A stretch of 64,000 nt of DNA from positions 12,398,001 through 12,462,000 of the forward strand of contig OX485804.1 in assembly GCA_950295325.1 (NCBI GenBank), given 5' to 3'. Below, in pieces: positions 22,681-34,329 of this stretch. This stretch comes from Polytrichum commune. Taxonomy: Eukaryota; Streptophyta; Polytrichopsida; Polytrichales; Polytrichaceae. Numbering within the stretch: position 1 is the stretch's first letter; every line of letters starts with the position of its first letter. Both the position numbers and the translations under genes were made by a program. Under the pieces are notes generated by a model. The model saw only the letters and a program-made list of their open reading frames with translations. It searched no databases and was not told where the DNA came from.

Positions 22681-23018
22681 AGAGTTATCCTTTAACTCAA
22701 CCGGAGTTTTAGTAGGGAGTTGGTTGTTTCGCATGCATAACTTTCCATGTTCGGTAAGTTGTGGGTGCATGCTTGGAGTCAATGTGGAGGTTTGAATGAA
22801 GGACCTTCCATATTAGTTCATTGGGTACCAAACTCATTTTGGCATGCCAAGAGACGCCAAAATGAGTTTGATACCCAATGAACCAATATGGAATGTCCTT
22901 CATTCAAACCTCCACATTGACTCCAAGCATGCACCCACAACTTACCGAACATGAAAAGTTATCCATGCGAAACAACCAACTCCCTACTAAAACTCCGGTT
23001 GAGTTAAAGGATAACTCT
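22681..23018. repeat. 338-bp near-perfect hairpin
   Basis: Arms of about 163 bp begin AGAGTTATCCTTTAACTC and end with its complement. I count about five mismatches per arm, with a loop of roughly 12 bp near 22845-22860 (ATGCCAAGAGAC). ATT lies just outside both ends. No element family in the window shares it. The high arm identity implies recent origin or gene conversion between arms. Confidence 0.85.
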
Positions 23019-23118
23019 ATTGAGCAGGACGATTAGAAAATTGGTGGCGTTAAATATCACATTTAGTGTAGCATACGCTTCAAAATAGGGTCAGTGACAC
23101 TGAATACCACAAAACGGT
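23019..23118. repeat. Fragment of the 21.4/43.4-kb dispersed element
   Basis: CGCTTCAAAATAGGGT, then GACACTGAATACCA and ACGGTGTA resemble the right end at about 43895-43955. The 338-bp hairpin may have inserted beside or into this relic. Confidence 0.4.
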
Positions 23119-23739
23119 GTACTTGGAAGCCGAACACATTCTTTGGGCACGAGTCTCCTAGCAGCATCGGCTTCATAAAGAGCCTTCACATGGCAAGATG
23201 GATTCTGGTGACTTGTTGCAGAGCTGCTGCAGCAACAGAAAAAGAAAAAGAAAAAGACCCTTTGGATTGGTTGTTTGTCCTGCCTCTTCGGAAGATGCAT
23301 TTCCCAATTCAAAGCAGGAATAAACAATAAACATCAATCATTTCTTCTCTCCAGAAGACGCAGAGGTGTCTTGGTCCTCAGTCACGTTAATAAGGTAGCT
23401 AGAGAGGGTGCTAAAACCAACATCTCCTCTAAACGCCTCCCAATTGCCAACACTAAAGGGTAGAAAGTGCATGTAATCGATCACTTAAGAGATTATGTGC
23501 TAGAGTTAGAGTTCATAAGGTGGTGCAGATTTTTTCCGTGTAGAAATTAGGAGGATTGTGATCTTTTTGGTAGTTTTATTGTTTAGGTTGAAATTGTTGT
23601 GTGTTTTTGAAGCCAAACGTTGGCCCACACATATTACCAATGTCTAGAGTCCAACATAACTGCGCATCCCTCCTCACTTGAGCATTCAAAACCAAGACAT
23701 GTGTCATGACACTATTGGTTCCAGCATTATTAAAACTCA

Positions 23740-24550
23740 ACCCCAGCTAGATCGAATTTTAGTCCCAGCTTGATCAAAAGTATGGTACCCTATAGATTGC
23801 CGATGGGGTCTTGATTGGGAAGGGGTGCCTCTACTATACTACCTTGAACCGTTCCCCATGGTGTAGGAGTGTCCGGGCCCATGGAATGACGGTTTTAGGT
23901 GTTATTAGTGACGCCACTTGATAGTAACCTTCACTACCTCCATGCAGGGTAGGTAACGGACTCTACTAAGGTGGGTTTAAATTGTCAAAGCCTATTCTAG
24001 GCATTGTGTACACTGGTGGGGGGGGGGGAACGGTTCTAGCCATTCTATTCACAGAGCCAAGGATCCAGGCCTACAAAACACTAAGGGGCTTGGTTCTAGG
24101 CATAAAGGGGTTCGGTTCTTGGGATGCAAGGTGAAAATTTTGCAAGCGAACCAGGTGGGATCATATGGAGGTAGCCATATGGCTTTGCACACCGTTACAA
24201 GTTGGGCTTTGATCTAACTAGTATCTAGTACCCAACCATGTTGTGTTGGTTCAAGGCAATCTTGTATTGGTTCTAGGCAATGAAGGTGGGGGTCCTCATC
24301 ACATGCAAGGTCATCACACATGGTGCATGTGAATTGGTTTAACGAAGCTAGTGCTTTTGACTTTAAATATTCATCAAATATTCAATTAAGGCTATAATGC
24401 ACTCTCTTTCTTTATACCTATGTTTAGCCCCAAGGCTAATAAGATTTTTTTGTATATTATCAACCACATCTCCATATGTATGTGCAATAGCTTAACGTCT
24501 GGGTTTAAGCACCCTCCACCTTACAAGGATCTCGGGGTCAAACCACAGGA
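23740..24550 (-). repeat. Long dispersed repeat, copy 2 (inverted)
   Basis: Reverse-complement match to 16840-17590, with GGGGGTCCTCATC, AGTACCCAACCATG, CACTACCTCCATG and GTTTAAGCACCCTC. It contains a G12 run near 24010-24021. With copy 1 it brackets 16.8-24.5 kb as a large inverted pair. Confidence 0.6.
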
Positions 24551-26360
24551 CGATGTCACTTGTGGGTTCATGCCACTAGAAGTTGTCGAAAATGTCGCAA
24601 AAAATACCGTGTGATGTGTCCAAAGTCATTGGAAATGCATGCCTTAGTGACATGGGACAACATTTTGAAGAAAAATTATAACCTGATGTGTACAATTCCA
24701 TGAATTTGACACAAAAAGGGAAAATTTGTCCAACAATGGCCATCACGTCTTCTGTTACTGGAAATTAATCCCACAAATGATACCACAGGTCAGAACATTC
24801 AATCTTATATCAATTTGCATATTCACATATAGTTTTGTACGTATGTGGGATAAAACTAGTCAAACAACACCTTCATCATCATATAAATGTAGTCCACAAT
24901 ATCTATACCGAAAACAAAGGCACATACATGAATGCCAATTCCAACCACACAATCCAAAGAATGGGACACCCTAAATCATCATAACCAAAGTCCTGCACAT
25001 GGCTGCGTATACAAAAATCATGGTGTGCATGCATACAACAGACTCCCGAAACCCAACACACTCATTCCATGACACAAAGTGAAATTCAACAACTATAGAT
25101 TGCACGTATATGACAATGATCTCAATTTATTGCAGTAAAAACCAAAACAATGAGGCCTTGCAGAGGCCAACATTTCAAAAGAAAATGGTGGGTGGTCGTC
25201 ATCCAATACCATTTACAAAATCATCGGGAAGCACCCGAGCCCATGACACCGGCTCCTCCATATGCATATGGCCATCTACTCTAAATTTTGTTAGTGCTAT
25301 GAACAAGTCGAATCTCATGCGTCTCATCCACCAATCTTATGCTCCTCACCTCCGCATTCATGACAAATTTTCAACCAGGTGCCCAAGGGCTATCACTAAC
25401 AAAAATTTGATGCACCTGTGAAGGGAGTGTGTATGGCTGCACATTGCATGGTTGCATTCCGTTCAGAATCAGCATCTGCTTGCTTCAGAGTGGGAGACTC
25501 ACCACACCTCCGTTTGAAGACATTTACATTGAACAGCCTGTACAATAACTGCAGAATTTCAACGAAGGTCCCAACATTAGCTGGCCATGCTTCCACAATC
25601 TAAGTGTCCACTAATGTTAATTCGGCAACGCTGCTTGAAAATACCAGCAATGCCACAATCATAGCTATATCCCGAATTCTCCAACAAACTTTAGCTCGGG
25701 TGGGTATGCCCTCTTTCTGGTGCCATACTTGCGTCTACAGAAAGATGCTTTATGGGCTACACAACCACGATCAGCCCGGAATGTTTCTTCTGCATACATC
25801 CTGTTTAAATACTTTGTACGTATAGTGGGCAGTACATTGCACATGTCAGCATTCAGGACTACACAATCTTTGCATGCGTTTCAAAATGGAAACCAATAAC
25901 ATTGTATATAGAAATTCCCTGACCCAATATATAAATCAGGACACGGGTACCTCATAACTGTACAACAATTGTTTGAGATTGGACTCACCTCTGGTATGAT
26001 GCTATGCTATCTGAATTGTGATAACAAATTTGTGCACTTCAACAGCTGTCAAAATCCTCCTTGACGATACTCCCTTGAGCACTTTGCCACTCATTCCAGG
26101 TTCCTCGTTGTTGTCCCACACTCATTGGCGACTGTGAGGGAGATCGACATTGTAAAATGTCAGAAATCCTAGAGCCTCCTCGAACGATTATCTGGTTGCC
26201 CTTCCTGGTCGAGCGCGCTCCAAGAGATAAAGCCATCTACATGTGACAGCGTCGAATATATCTAGTTCATCTACTAAATGCGTTACCAAGTGGCTCATGA
26301 GATCCCAGAAAGATGAGGACATTCAAGCTTCTAGTAGGCTCAAAATCTATGCTGTGAACT
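24551..26360. other. No gene recognised
   Basis: Mixed sequence with short frames on both strands (for example 25396-25596 minus, 26039-26236 minus, serine and glutamine-rich). These may be remnants of the relic gene to the right, but I cannot connect them by phase. Confidence 0.3.
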
Positions 26361-26369
26361 CATGTAATC

Positions 26370-27134
26370 ACGGCTACTCTTTAGGATCTATAACTACAGC
26401 CATCAGCTTTTGGAACACCATTGACAATACCAGCTCCAATTGACTACGGAACACTATAACTACGTATAGAGAGTGGATGTTGTCTCTCATTCCGGAATGC
26501 CTCGATGGATCCATCTGTAAACAACTTCCTCTGATTTGCCCATTCCACGACCTCAGCTGGTATTAATTCTGGCGGAGGCTCTCCGTGCTCTCCTACGCCA
26601 TCAAACCAGTGATCGGGGAGGTTTTTGGGCATACTAATCGGTTGAGATCCTAGTGTTTGCAAGTCCAACCGGTTTCATGTTGACATGCTCCGGTTTTCCT
26701 TTATTCAATTGGGGTATATTCTATAAATTCCTCTGAAATGACTGGTAATTTTCCTGCCCTCTTGAACTTCAACCGGTTATTTCTCAAACTCAACCGGTTC
26801 ATCTGTAACTAACTGCCGGTTCTCTCCGATCATTGCATCAAACACCTCCTTCGCATATCTGAAAAGATGATCATGTGTCGACCAGCGTTTATGTTGGCAA
26901 TCGTAAAGATGTTGTGTAGACTCCTGGAATACCAAGATATTGTACCTGAACTATAATAGGGGCAGCCCATGTACATTCGTAGTGCATTCAGACACTATTC
27001 CAAGACAAGATAGGTCATGAAGCGTGCAAAGAACAACAAGATTGAACCCAAATTTTGGTTGGCATAAAAATGATGCATCGTCAATCATGATTATGCCCTC
27101 AAACCATAAAATTTTAAGTTCATCGAGCATCAGC
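26370..27134 (-). pseudogene. Broken protein gene of unknown family, split by a family A MITE
   Basis: A minus-strand frame begins after a plausible acceptor (TTTTTTCCAG|C at 27135) with LMLDELKILWFEGIIMIDDA and PKFGFNLVVLCTLHD. It passes a TAG after HGLPLL, then continues in the same frame with VFQESTQHLYDCQHKRW and RYAKEVFD. The frame is interrupted at 26835 by the 229-bp element at 26607-26835. Removing the element and one duplication copy continues the frame as GVGEHGEPPPELIPAEVVEW, to another TAG and then SIGAGIVNGVPKADG. The IDDA...FNLVVL piece vaguely resembles the first catalytic strand of DDE transposases, but I cannot assign a family. Confidence 0.5.
26607..26835 (+). mobile_element. 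Family A MITE inserted in a reading frame (229 bp)
   Basis: Ends CAGTGATCGGGGAG and CTCCGATCATTG. Perfect 8-bp duplication CATCAAAC at 26599-26606 and 26836-26843. It is the cleanest copy in the window. It breaks the minus-strand frame of the relic gene between GTGTTTGATG and GCGTAGGAGAG. Confidence 0.9.
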
Positions 27135-27815
27135 TGGAAAAAATATATCAAAAGTATACTCCCTTCACAGCTTCCTTCCTCGGTATAAGTAAACACAACA
27201 ACATATAAAAAAAATTCTTTGTCATGCACTGTAGTTTAGGTTTTGGATAAGACAAAAACCCAAGAAAACATTCAAGGAAGAAGTAAAAGGTGAATTTTGT
27301 ATCATCTAGGTACCTCAGATAAAGTTTAATTTCGACAAACATAGGTTTACTTCAGGTAATTTAGAATTTTGACTAGTAATTCATTCGTTTATGCAAGGAA
27401 AAAAGATATTCGAAATCTCTTGACTTCCACAAATGGATTTGTGATTGTCACACACCTCACTTGCATCTCATGCGGTGCACGAGCATAGGCACAACCATCG
27501 ACAATGGTCTTGCATAAAGTATCCCATTTTAGTGTCTTTGCCAAAGCCAAGCTACAACAATGTTTGATTACCTCCATACCAACTAAAGGCGCAATTCAAC
27601 CACATGGCGTGTTGCAAGTGGATAAGACCCTGAAGTACCCATTTGTTTCCACCGATTACCCTATGATAATAGGAGTGTAAGGGACAGACACTCTGCTTTG
27701 ACTTCCTAGGATAAGTGGGTTGAGAAAATGCTCATGTAGGTACCTACTCCCTTCTCAAAGAACCGTTCGTGATACTCTCACATCATACAACTTCGTCTTG
27801 AAATAGTTGATGGGT

Positions 27816-27818
<3 letters not shown>

Positions 27819-27904
<86 letters not shown>
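27819..27904. repeat. Long (GA)n microsatellite
   Basis: About 43 uninterrupted GA units. The complementary strand's SLSLSL frame is a by-product, not a protein. Confidence 0.95.
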
Positions 27905-27910
<6 letters not shown>

Positions 27911-28447
27911 AGCCTTTTTTGGCTTGTAGTTTTTTGGGCCAAACAAAAATGTTTTTATTTGGTCTCCTTGTTTGTTCCAGCAACTCATTCTACCCAACTT
28001 CAACTTATTCAATAGTAGGTTGCAAATTGTATCTATACCTTCAGAAGTCTCTCAGTTACACAAAACATGTTAGGAAATTTAAACCGGTAGGAGAATATGT
28101 CTTGCAAAATAGCCCCAAAATGTAAATTTGCAACCTGTGCAGGCTCTTCTATTGGATAATGACTACCCTAAAATTTTGTATTTAGTGTAACACACTGTTT
28201 GGAATTCTGTCAGCTAAAAGTTATGAAAAAAAATTCTATAAATTTTTTTGGTCAACAAACAAAATTTACTATAACTTTTTTTAATAATTTTATTGTATAT
28301 TGGAACTAATTGCAAGGATGGCCCACAGTAAAGCAATTGCCTTGGCGTGGAGGAATAATGCTATCACATCACTAACTTGACCGAATGCAAGCAACATCGA
28401 GAATAGTGATATTAAAGTGCTTTTAGATTTGTATTCACATGAGCTTA

Positions 28448-28900
28448 GGGCCACCTCACATGAGATTGAGAGCCCGTGACCATTACATTTGAGCACCATT
28501 GGTGGGAAAGGCGGAGCGGGTCCAAGTTCCACTTCACACTACACTTGAGTGACCAACGGAGTATGTGAATGCAAGATGGATGTAAAATCTACATGGATTC
28601 TTACAGGGCATCGAATGGATCATGTTTCATGGTCACTTGGACTAGTTTCAAAAACCACCTCTTGGAGGTAGGCCTTAACACAAAACCGGGAGACCATGAC
28701 ACTCCGAACGCACATAACTGTTGATTTAATCTATTTTATCATGTGTGAGGACCCACATGAATAGAAATTCATTGAAAGAGCATTTGGTTGAGGGCCAGTC
28801 ACATATGACTTCACACTACACTTGAGGGTCGGTGATCACACTACATGATTTTGGAAGTGTTGTGAGATGGCCTTTGAAGTGTTGTGAGATCACACTACAT
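28448..28900 (+). mobile_element. Family C MITE, right end damaged
   Basis: Starts TTA then GGGCCACCTCACATGAGATT and follows the 14312-14809 copy through ACCACCTCTTGGAGGTAGGC. The right end is lost after GATTTTGGAAGTG, where AGTGTTGTGAGAT is duplicated and the terminal GTGGCCC is missing. Confidence 0.75.
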
Positions 28901-30060
28901 TCACAATCGTTAGTGTAAAATGAAAACTCCATTGAATTTTTTTAATTTCAATATATATTTATTGAATGATATAATCACCAAGCCAATGTCTGGCGTGGGC
29001 CATCACTAGTAATGATCACGAAGAAAACAAAGCAGGAGAACAAAAATGATTTATTGTCACTTAGTAAGTTATTTTTCATCCAGATCGCAAGCATCAATGA
29101 GAACATTTCATTGCATAAATGTTAGGATGCATAATATACCAGACTTTGTTCCAATAATAAGCAATTGGATGAACTCAAAGTTAGTTGGGAGGACAGTGCT
29201 TTTAAACTTGTAACTAGAAAAGTTACCACAAGACATAAAATACAATTTGACACTAAATACAATATTTCATGTAGTTTTAATTAGTGTGGGCCACATTAAT
29301 TTTTATTTAGAAATTGGTGTAAATAATTATTATATTTTATGTCACTGTTGACGTAAGGTAAGTATTCTATTTCATATATGATGTTGGCCATAATTCTCAA
29401 GAAAGACTAAGAGGAAAACCTCAGATCTTGGACTCGTGCTATTTCCACCCCAACTAGATAATTCAAATTGCCCACAACAATTATTACCATGCTAACTTTA
29501 AGACTATGTAGTGCACATTGATATGTGCAATCACATTACCCCACGCTAACATTATTATCAATATTCCACACTATTTTGAGAACTTATTACCACAATATCA
29601 AAATATCCAAATCATTTTTTCAGCTGTGATTCTTATAAAAATGAATAAAGAATGTATGAGTTTTTGTGATATGATTTTGACTCAAGGTAATCATGTTGGA
29701 TAAATGAGAGGTACGCTCATATTGATAAATCCCTCTCTCCATGAAGTCAATGTAGCTCAATGAACAAGCAGAGCTAGCCACTAAGGTATGTGGGTGGTAT
29801 TTGGTTTGTTCTCATGTTCTCCAACTTCTATTGGTTAGAATTACACAACAAACCTTGGCATGCATTAGCAAATCTATGATGAAGCATTAAAAATTTAATT
29901 AAAAAAAAAAGATTGAAACTCAGACATCCCCTGATTTAGTTATGATTATTGAAAGTGCACATTTGTTGATTTTCTTATCGAATACATACTAGGTTTGAGG
30001 TCCCAACTGTGTTCACTTTGAGTGTAGAGTAGATAATAATATTCAAGGACTCAGTCCAAT
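28901..30060. other. No gene recognised
   Basis: AT-rich. Near 29690-29745 is TGTTGGATAAATGAGAGGTA, related to the inverted-repeat family at 39224-39425 and 50611-50857. Confidence 0.3.
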
Positions 30061-30403
30061 CTCGGGGGGGGGTAGTCATTGGTTGGAGTAGCAATATATG
30101 TGCGAACAAATGATAAGGTATTTTAAAAACATGGGGGCAAAAAATTATAAATGGACTTAAGAGTAATATAGGGTATCAAAAATGGCATTGGGCATCTTTA
30201 AAGTACTATAGGGTATGGAATAATAGGTAATTTGGAATTATAAGTAATGCAAGCCATTTTTTTATTAACCCAAAGTAGAAATTTACATAATGATAGCATG
30301 TGAAAAAAAGAAGAGAATTGAAAGTAATACCCCCCTATAAAATAGTGGTTGTTCGCACCTATATCCTTAACTTTTTAACACACTGCCCCCCCCCCCCCCC
30401 GAG
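30061..30403. mobile_element. Family B-like element (343 bp) bounded by G and C runs
   Basis: Starts CTCGGGGGGGGG and ends with a C17 run then GAG, the same ends as 11171-12495. The interior has ATAGGGTATC-type and GGTAATT motifs seen in that family. The immediate flanks do not match, so the ends may have shifted or one flank been lost. Confidence 0.6.
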
Positions 30404-30521
30404 ATCTCTTTCAAACACGTGTCATTATGTTGTTTGCTATTTGATCCTCACCGAACCACGTACCAATCAAATCTAGGGGCCTGATCAAGGAAAACAAGCC
30501 ACTTAAGACCCATCTACCTTA

Positions 30522-31043
30522 TGCCCCCTCCCCACTTGACTTTAGCTAAGCCTAAAAGTTGGTTCTAAAAACATGGCCTTCACACCATCGACATTATCTA
30601 GTGCCAAGCCTAGTTGGCAAATGATGTGGCATGGTTTAAAAGTGGAGGTTTTAAACCTCAAGCACCGACCCTCCCATCAGTACCTAGACATGAGGCAAGA
30701 ATATAGGACTTTTAAAAGTGTCGCCTCCCGCCTTTGTGATTGGTTGGTTTTTAGTCTTAGCTATGAGGGCACGAGGAGCTCCATTTACAAAAACCGATGG
30801 TAAGATAGATGAGTAGTAAGGGATTTGGGGATGGGACAAAAACTATCCAACATTCATTGCTTGATAGATAAAACCATGAACATGTGCGAAAGCTACTTAA
30901 CTAAAATCTACTTGAAAATCTCCGAAGCAAGTTCTTATAAGTGCATTGGGATAGCCGGATACCTCTGCTATAACCAAGGGAGCTTTACCCAGTTTTTAGG
31001 AAAGACTTTGGTTATTTGGTAAAGTCAGGTGGGGAGGGGGCAT
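30522..31043 (+). mobile_element. Family D MITE, PIF/Harbinger-like (522 bp)
   Basis: Ends TGCCCCCTCCCCACTTGACT and, in complement, TGCCCCCTCCCCACCTGACT. TTA at 30519-30521 and 31044-31046. The interior has GCCTAGTTGGCAAATGATG and a degenerate open frame that is shared by all copies, so it is element sequence. Confidence 0.82.
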
Positions 31044-31049
31044 TAGGTA

Positions 31050-31246
31050 TAGATGAATTGGTCGCATTTGAGAAATTACTGGTTGAAGTTCAAGACTTGT
31101 GAAAAAATCACCCATCAATTTAGAAGAGGAATGTATGAAATACATCCCAATTTGATATATAAAAACCGAACGATGTCAACATGTGACCAGTTGGACTTGG
31201 AAACACTAGGGTATTGACCGATTATGCCCAAAAATCTCCTAGCCGG
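31050..31246 (-). mobile_element. Family A MITE fragment
   Basis: Contains GAGAAATTACTGGTTGAAG, GATGTCAACATGTGACCAG and ATGCCCAAAAATCTCC. The end with the outer GATCGGGGAG is missing and it abuts the family D element. Confidence 0.7.
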
Positions 31247-31759
31247 GCCCTAATATATCACAAGCAATTACCATAAATATGGCCTACCATAAAAGTTGGG
31301 AATCAGCTCTGGTTTGTGCCTGAAGCTAAGGCCCAGGCCTTGGGTGCTGGGGCCCAACTCCCTCCCTTTCTTGTGGTCAAGACTCAAGATGGCCCATGGA
31401 TTGAAAGTAATTTCGCCCTTCAAGGATGCATATGTCCCATATACACATCTTACATGGGCTTCACCAACTTCAAAAACCCTATTCTATGTATTTGTGTGTG
31501 TGAATCCTTATTATATACATTGTCTTATGCAATGAATTTGGGAGAATCGGCTGCTAGTTGAGGTGGGAGCACCTTAAACTGAGAAGTTAAGGTATTTTGA
31601 CATACATGAGGTAGTTGTACGAACCCAAAAAGATTGCTCCTATGTAAAAATATTTAAAGTTTAAAAAAAAAACTAGGTGTACTGCAAGTTTCTTTTTGTT
31701 GTTTTCCCCAATATTGAGAAATAATAAAATCAAAGTGAAACCCGTGTTGGCACCCAACA

Positions 31760-31785
31760 CCATTTGAAGGGAGGGGGGGGGGGAA
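31760..31785. repeat. G-run
   Basis: A run of about 12 G after GGGA near 31770-31782, followed by a short palindrome around GAATGTTCACATGGTGAACATTC. I could not tie it to an element end. Confidence 0.5.
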
Positions 31786-31884
31786 TGTTCACATGGTGAA
31801 CATTCTCAAATCAACATGAACTTACCATGTAATATTTCGAGGTTGGTGGTTTTGGATGATGTCTTGGTGTAAGGTGATTTGACC

Positions 31885-32083
31885 TTACATATGAGTTGGT
31901 TGAGTTTGAGAAATAACCAGTTGAAGCTCAAGAATTTAGGAAAATTACCATTTAAAAAAAAAGGAATCCTAGAGAACATACCCCATTTTACCAAGAAAAC
32001 CAAAAGATGTCAACTTGAAACCAGTTGGACTTGGGAACACTAGGATCTTGGCCCATTATGCCCAAAAATCTCCCCAAACACCG
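31885..32083 (-). mobile_element. Family A MITE, degraded
   Basis: GAGTTTGAGAAATAACCAG, GATGTCAACTTGAAACCAG, CACTAGGATCTTGG and ATGCCCAAAAATCTCCCC follow the family order on the minus strand. The left end is degenerate. Confidence 0.7.
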
Positions 32084-32717
32084 GTGTTATGTCAAAGGAG
32101 AAAACAAATGTATACCTTAACTAAACATTGATCATCAAAATACAACACATGTATTTGCATGCACAAGCACCCATGATTCAACTTAAACCGCGAGTAATAT
32201 CAAAGGCGTTCCACTCGGTTCCAAAAAGTGCACTTGAAGAATAAGTTGACGTGTAAGACCACTTTTGACATGATGAACTAAAGCTACAAGTAAACATATG
32301 TAGATCCAAATACAAGGTTGTTTTGTGCTTGGAGAGGCCCGGTTTGAACGCCTTCGAACGCTTGAGGGTTAAGCCGGTTTTTCAACTCCAAGCGCCCACT
32401 ACCACCCCACTACCTCCTATATACGTTACATGTGCACGGAGGCCGGTCATGCGCCACTTGACTCGAATGGGGAAAATAGTCTAATCTAGTTAGTTAGTTT
32501 CAAAAGTAAAGGCCCGCAACCGCTTTGAAGACAAAGACCATGATGTGAAGTGCTCGGGAGTAGTGGGGATATTCTGCAGCTCACCCCACCATCTGCGAAG
32601 AAGGAGGTTAGCCCACAAAGTGTGTGTGTGTATATATATAGACATATACATGTAACTTCATTTATGGAGTTGTAGATGGTAGATTTGGCGGCAGGGTTTT
32701 ATTTTGGTTCTTCCAAG

Positions 32718-33355
32718 CACTGTCCGGGTAGAAGTGTCAGCTAGTTACAGGTGAACTGGGTGAGTTTGAGAAATAACCAGTAGAAGTGAGACTGCAGCAG
32801 AATTACCGATCATGTTAGAGGAATCTATGGAGGAATATGCCTCAAATGAATGATAGCAAAACCGGAAGATGATGTCAACATGTAAGCACTGCCTGGGGAG
32901 AAGTATCAGTTACTTACAGATGAACCTGGTGAGTCTGAGAAATAACTGGTTGAGTTTGAGAAATAACCGGTAGAAGTGCGAGACTTCAGGAGAATTACCG
33001 AGCATGTTAGAGGAATCTATGGAGGAATATACCTCAAATGAATGAAAGCAAAACCGGAAGATGTTGTCAACATGTAAGCACTGCCTGGGGAGAAGTGTCA
33101 GTTAGTTACAGGTGAACCGGATGAGTTTGAGAAATAAGTGGTTGAATTTGAGAAATAACCGGTTGAAGTGCGAGACTTCAGCAGAATTACCAGTCATGTT
33201 AGAGGAATCTCTGGAGGAATATACCTCAAATGAATGAAAGCAAAACCGGAAGATGATGTCAACATGTAAGCGGTTGGATTTAGAATCACTAGGATCTTGA
33301 CCGACTATATATATATATATATATATATATATGCCCAAAAACTTCCTGGGCACTG
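32718..33355 (-). mobile_element. Family A MITE with internal triplication (638 bp)
   Basis: Perfect 8-bp duplication CTTCCAAG at 32710-32717 and 33356-33363. The ends CACTGTCCGGGTAG and, in complement, CAGTGCCCAGGAAG are a diverged pair. A block of about 180 bp, starting at the TIR-proximal GCACTGCCTGGGGAGAAG, is repeated three times. Within copies two and three the AACTGGTTGAGTTTGAGAAA piece is also doubled. An (AT)14 run near 33305-33332 sits just before the right end. Confidence 0.82.
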
Positions 33356-33363
33356 CTTCCAAG

Positions 33364-34329
33364 CTCCAATAACGGCAAATGAACTTAATTACTGCAGGTC
33401 AGCGCAACTACAAAAACCAGTCAAGATGCTCACCCAACAACACTCATCTCGTCAATGCTCGTGAGGCCCGAGGTCAATACAGACGGACGTCGGTGGTGGT
33501 GGTGGTGGTTGAACATGTATATATATGACCTAGCTAGAGTAGAGTCTAAATGGTTATTTATTCCCCAACTACGTAGCCCACTTTCTCTTATGATATGAAA
33601 CACGTGATCGTTTGTGTCGCACGAGATAGTTAGCGGATCCAAAGGGAGGCCGTGGCTGCTTTCCTCATAAATTTTTGGAGATCATATGAATATCTTGTAT
33701 GTAATCAAGCGAAGATTTCTCATGTTCATTAATTGGTTGTATAGGATCCTCTATCAGCCATGTTGGTTTATTGGGTCTAGAATGGTTCTCATGTTTTGAG
33801 GATGTAGTTCAATTTCTTTGAACATGTGTGTTTTTGGTATTTGTTTTTGAAGCCACGGTTCATTACATACTACTATACATATGAATCATTATACTAGTAC
33901 ATATATAGATAGTATTATATGAATCATTATTGATCTTTTGAGTTTTGTAACTAGGAAATGCAACTATTTGTCCCTCGAAACAAATAGTGTACAATTTTTG
34001 TTCACTATACCATGCTTCGGCCCACTGTAATTAGTGTGGTCATGAGCACAAACCCAGCGGACCCTTGAGTGCAGATGCAGAATTGTGTGCAACTCTTCTC
34101 ATAATTATAAGGTAGGAGGTGCAAAAACTAATACCCTAAATACTTGCACATGAGTGCAGATTGATTATGAGACTCTCCACAACCTAAACATTAAGCTCCC
34201 GTGGTTGTGTAGGCAACTCACATATCATATGAAGTATTGTATTTTACAGTATCCAATTATTAGTTTATATGTTTTTTAAATTATACTTCAATGTTCATAT
34301 TTTTCTAATTAATATTGTGATTCATCCAG
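33364..34329. other. No gene recognised
   Basis: Contains a GGT-triplet run (about 33491-33508), complementary to a histidine run in a short frame that I do not regard as a gene. Otherwise AT-rich spacer, possibly an intron of the fragment that follows. Confidence 0.3.

Noticed and set aside
27783-27983. Minus-strand frame rich in SLSLSL
   Set aside because: Produced entirely by the (GA)n microsatellite.
30573-30803. 76-codon frame
   Set aside because: Lies wholly inside a family D MITE and is broken in its other copies.
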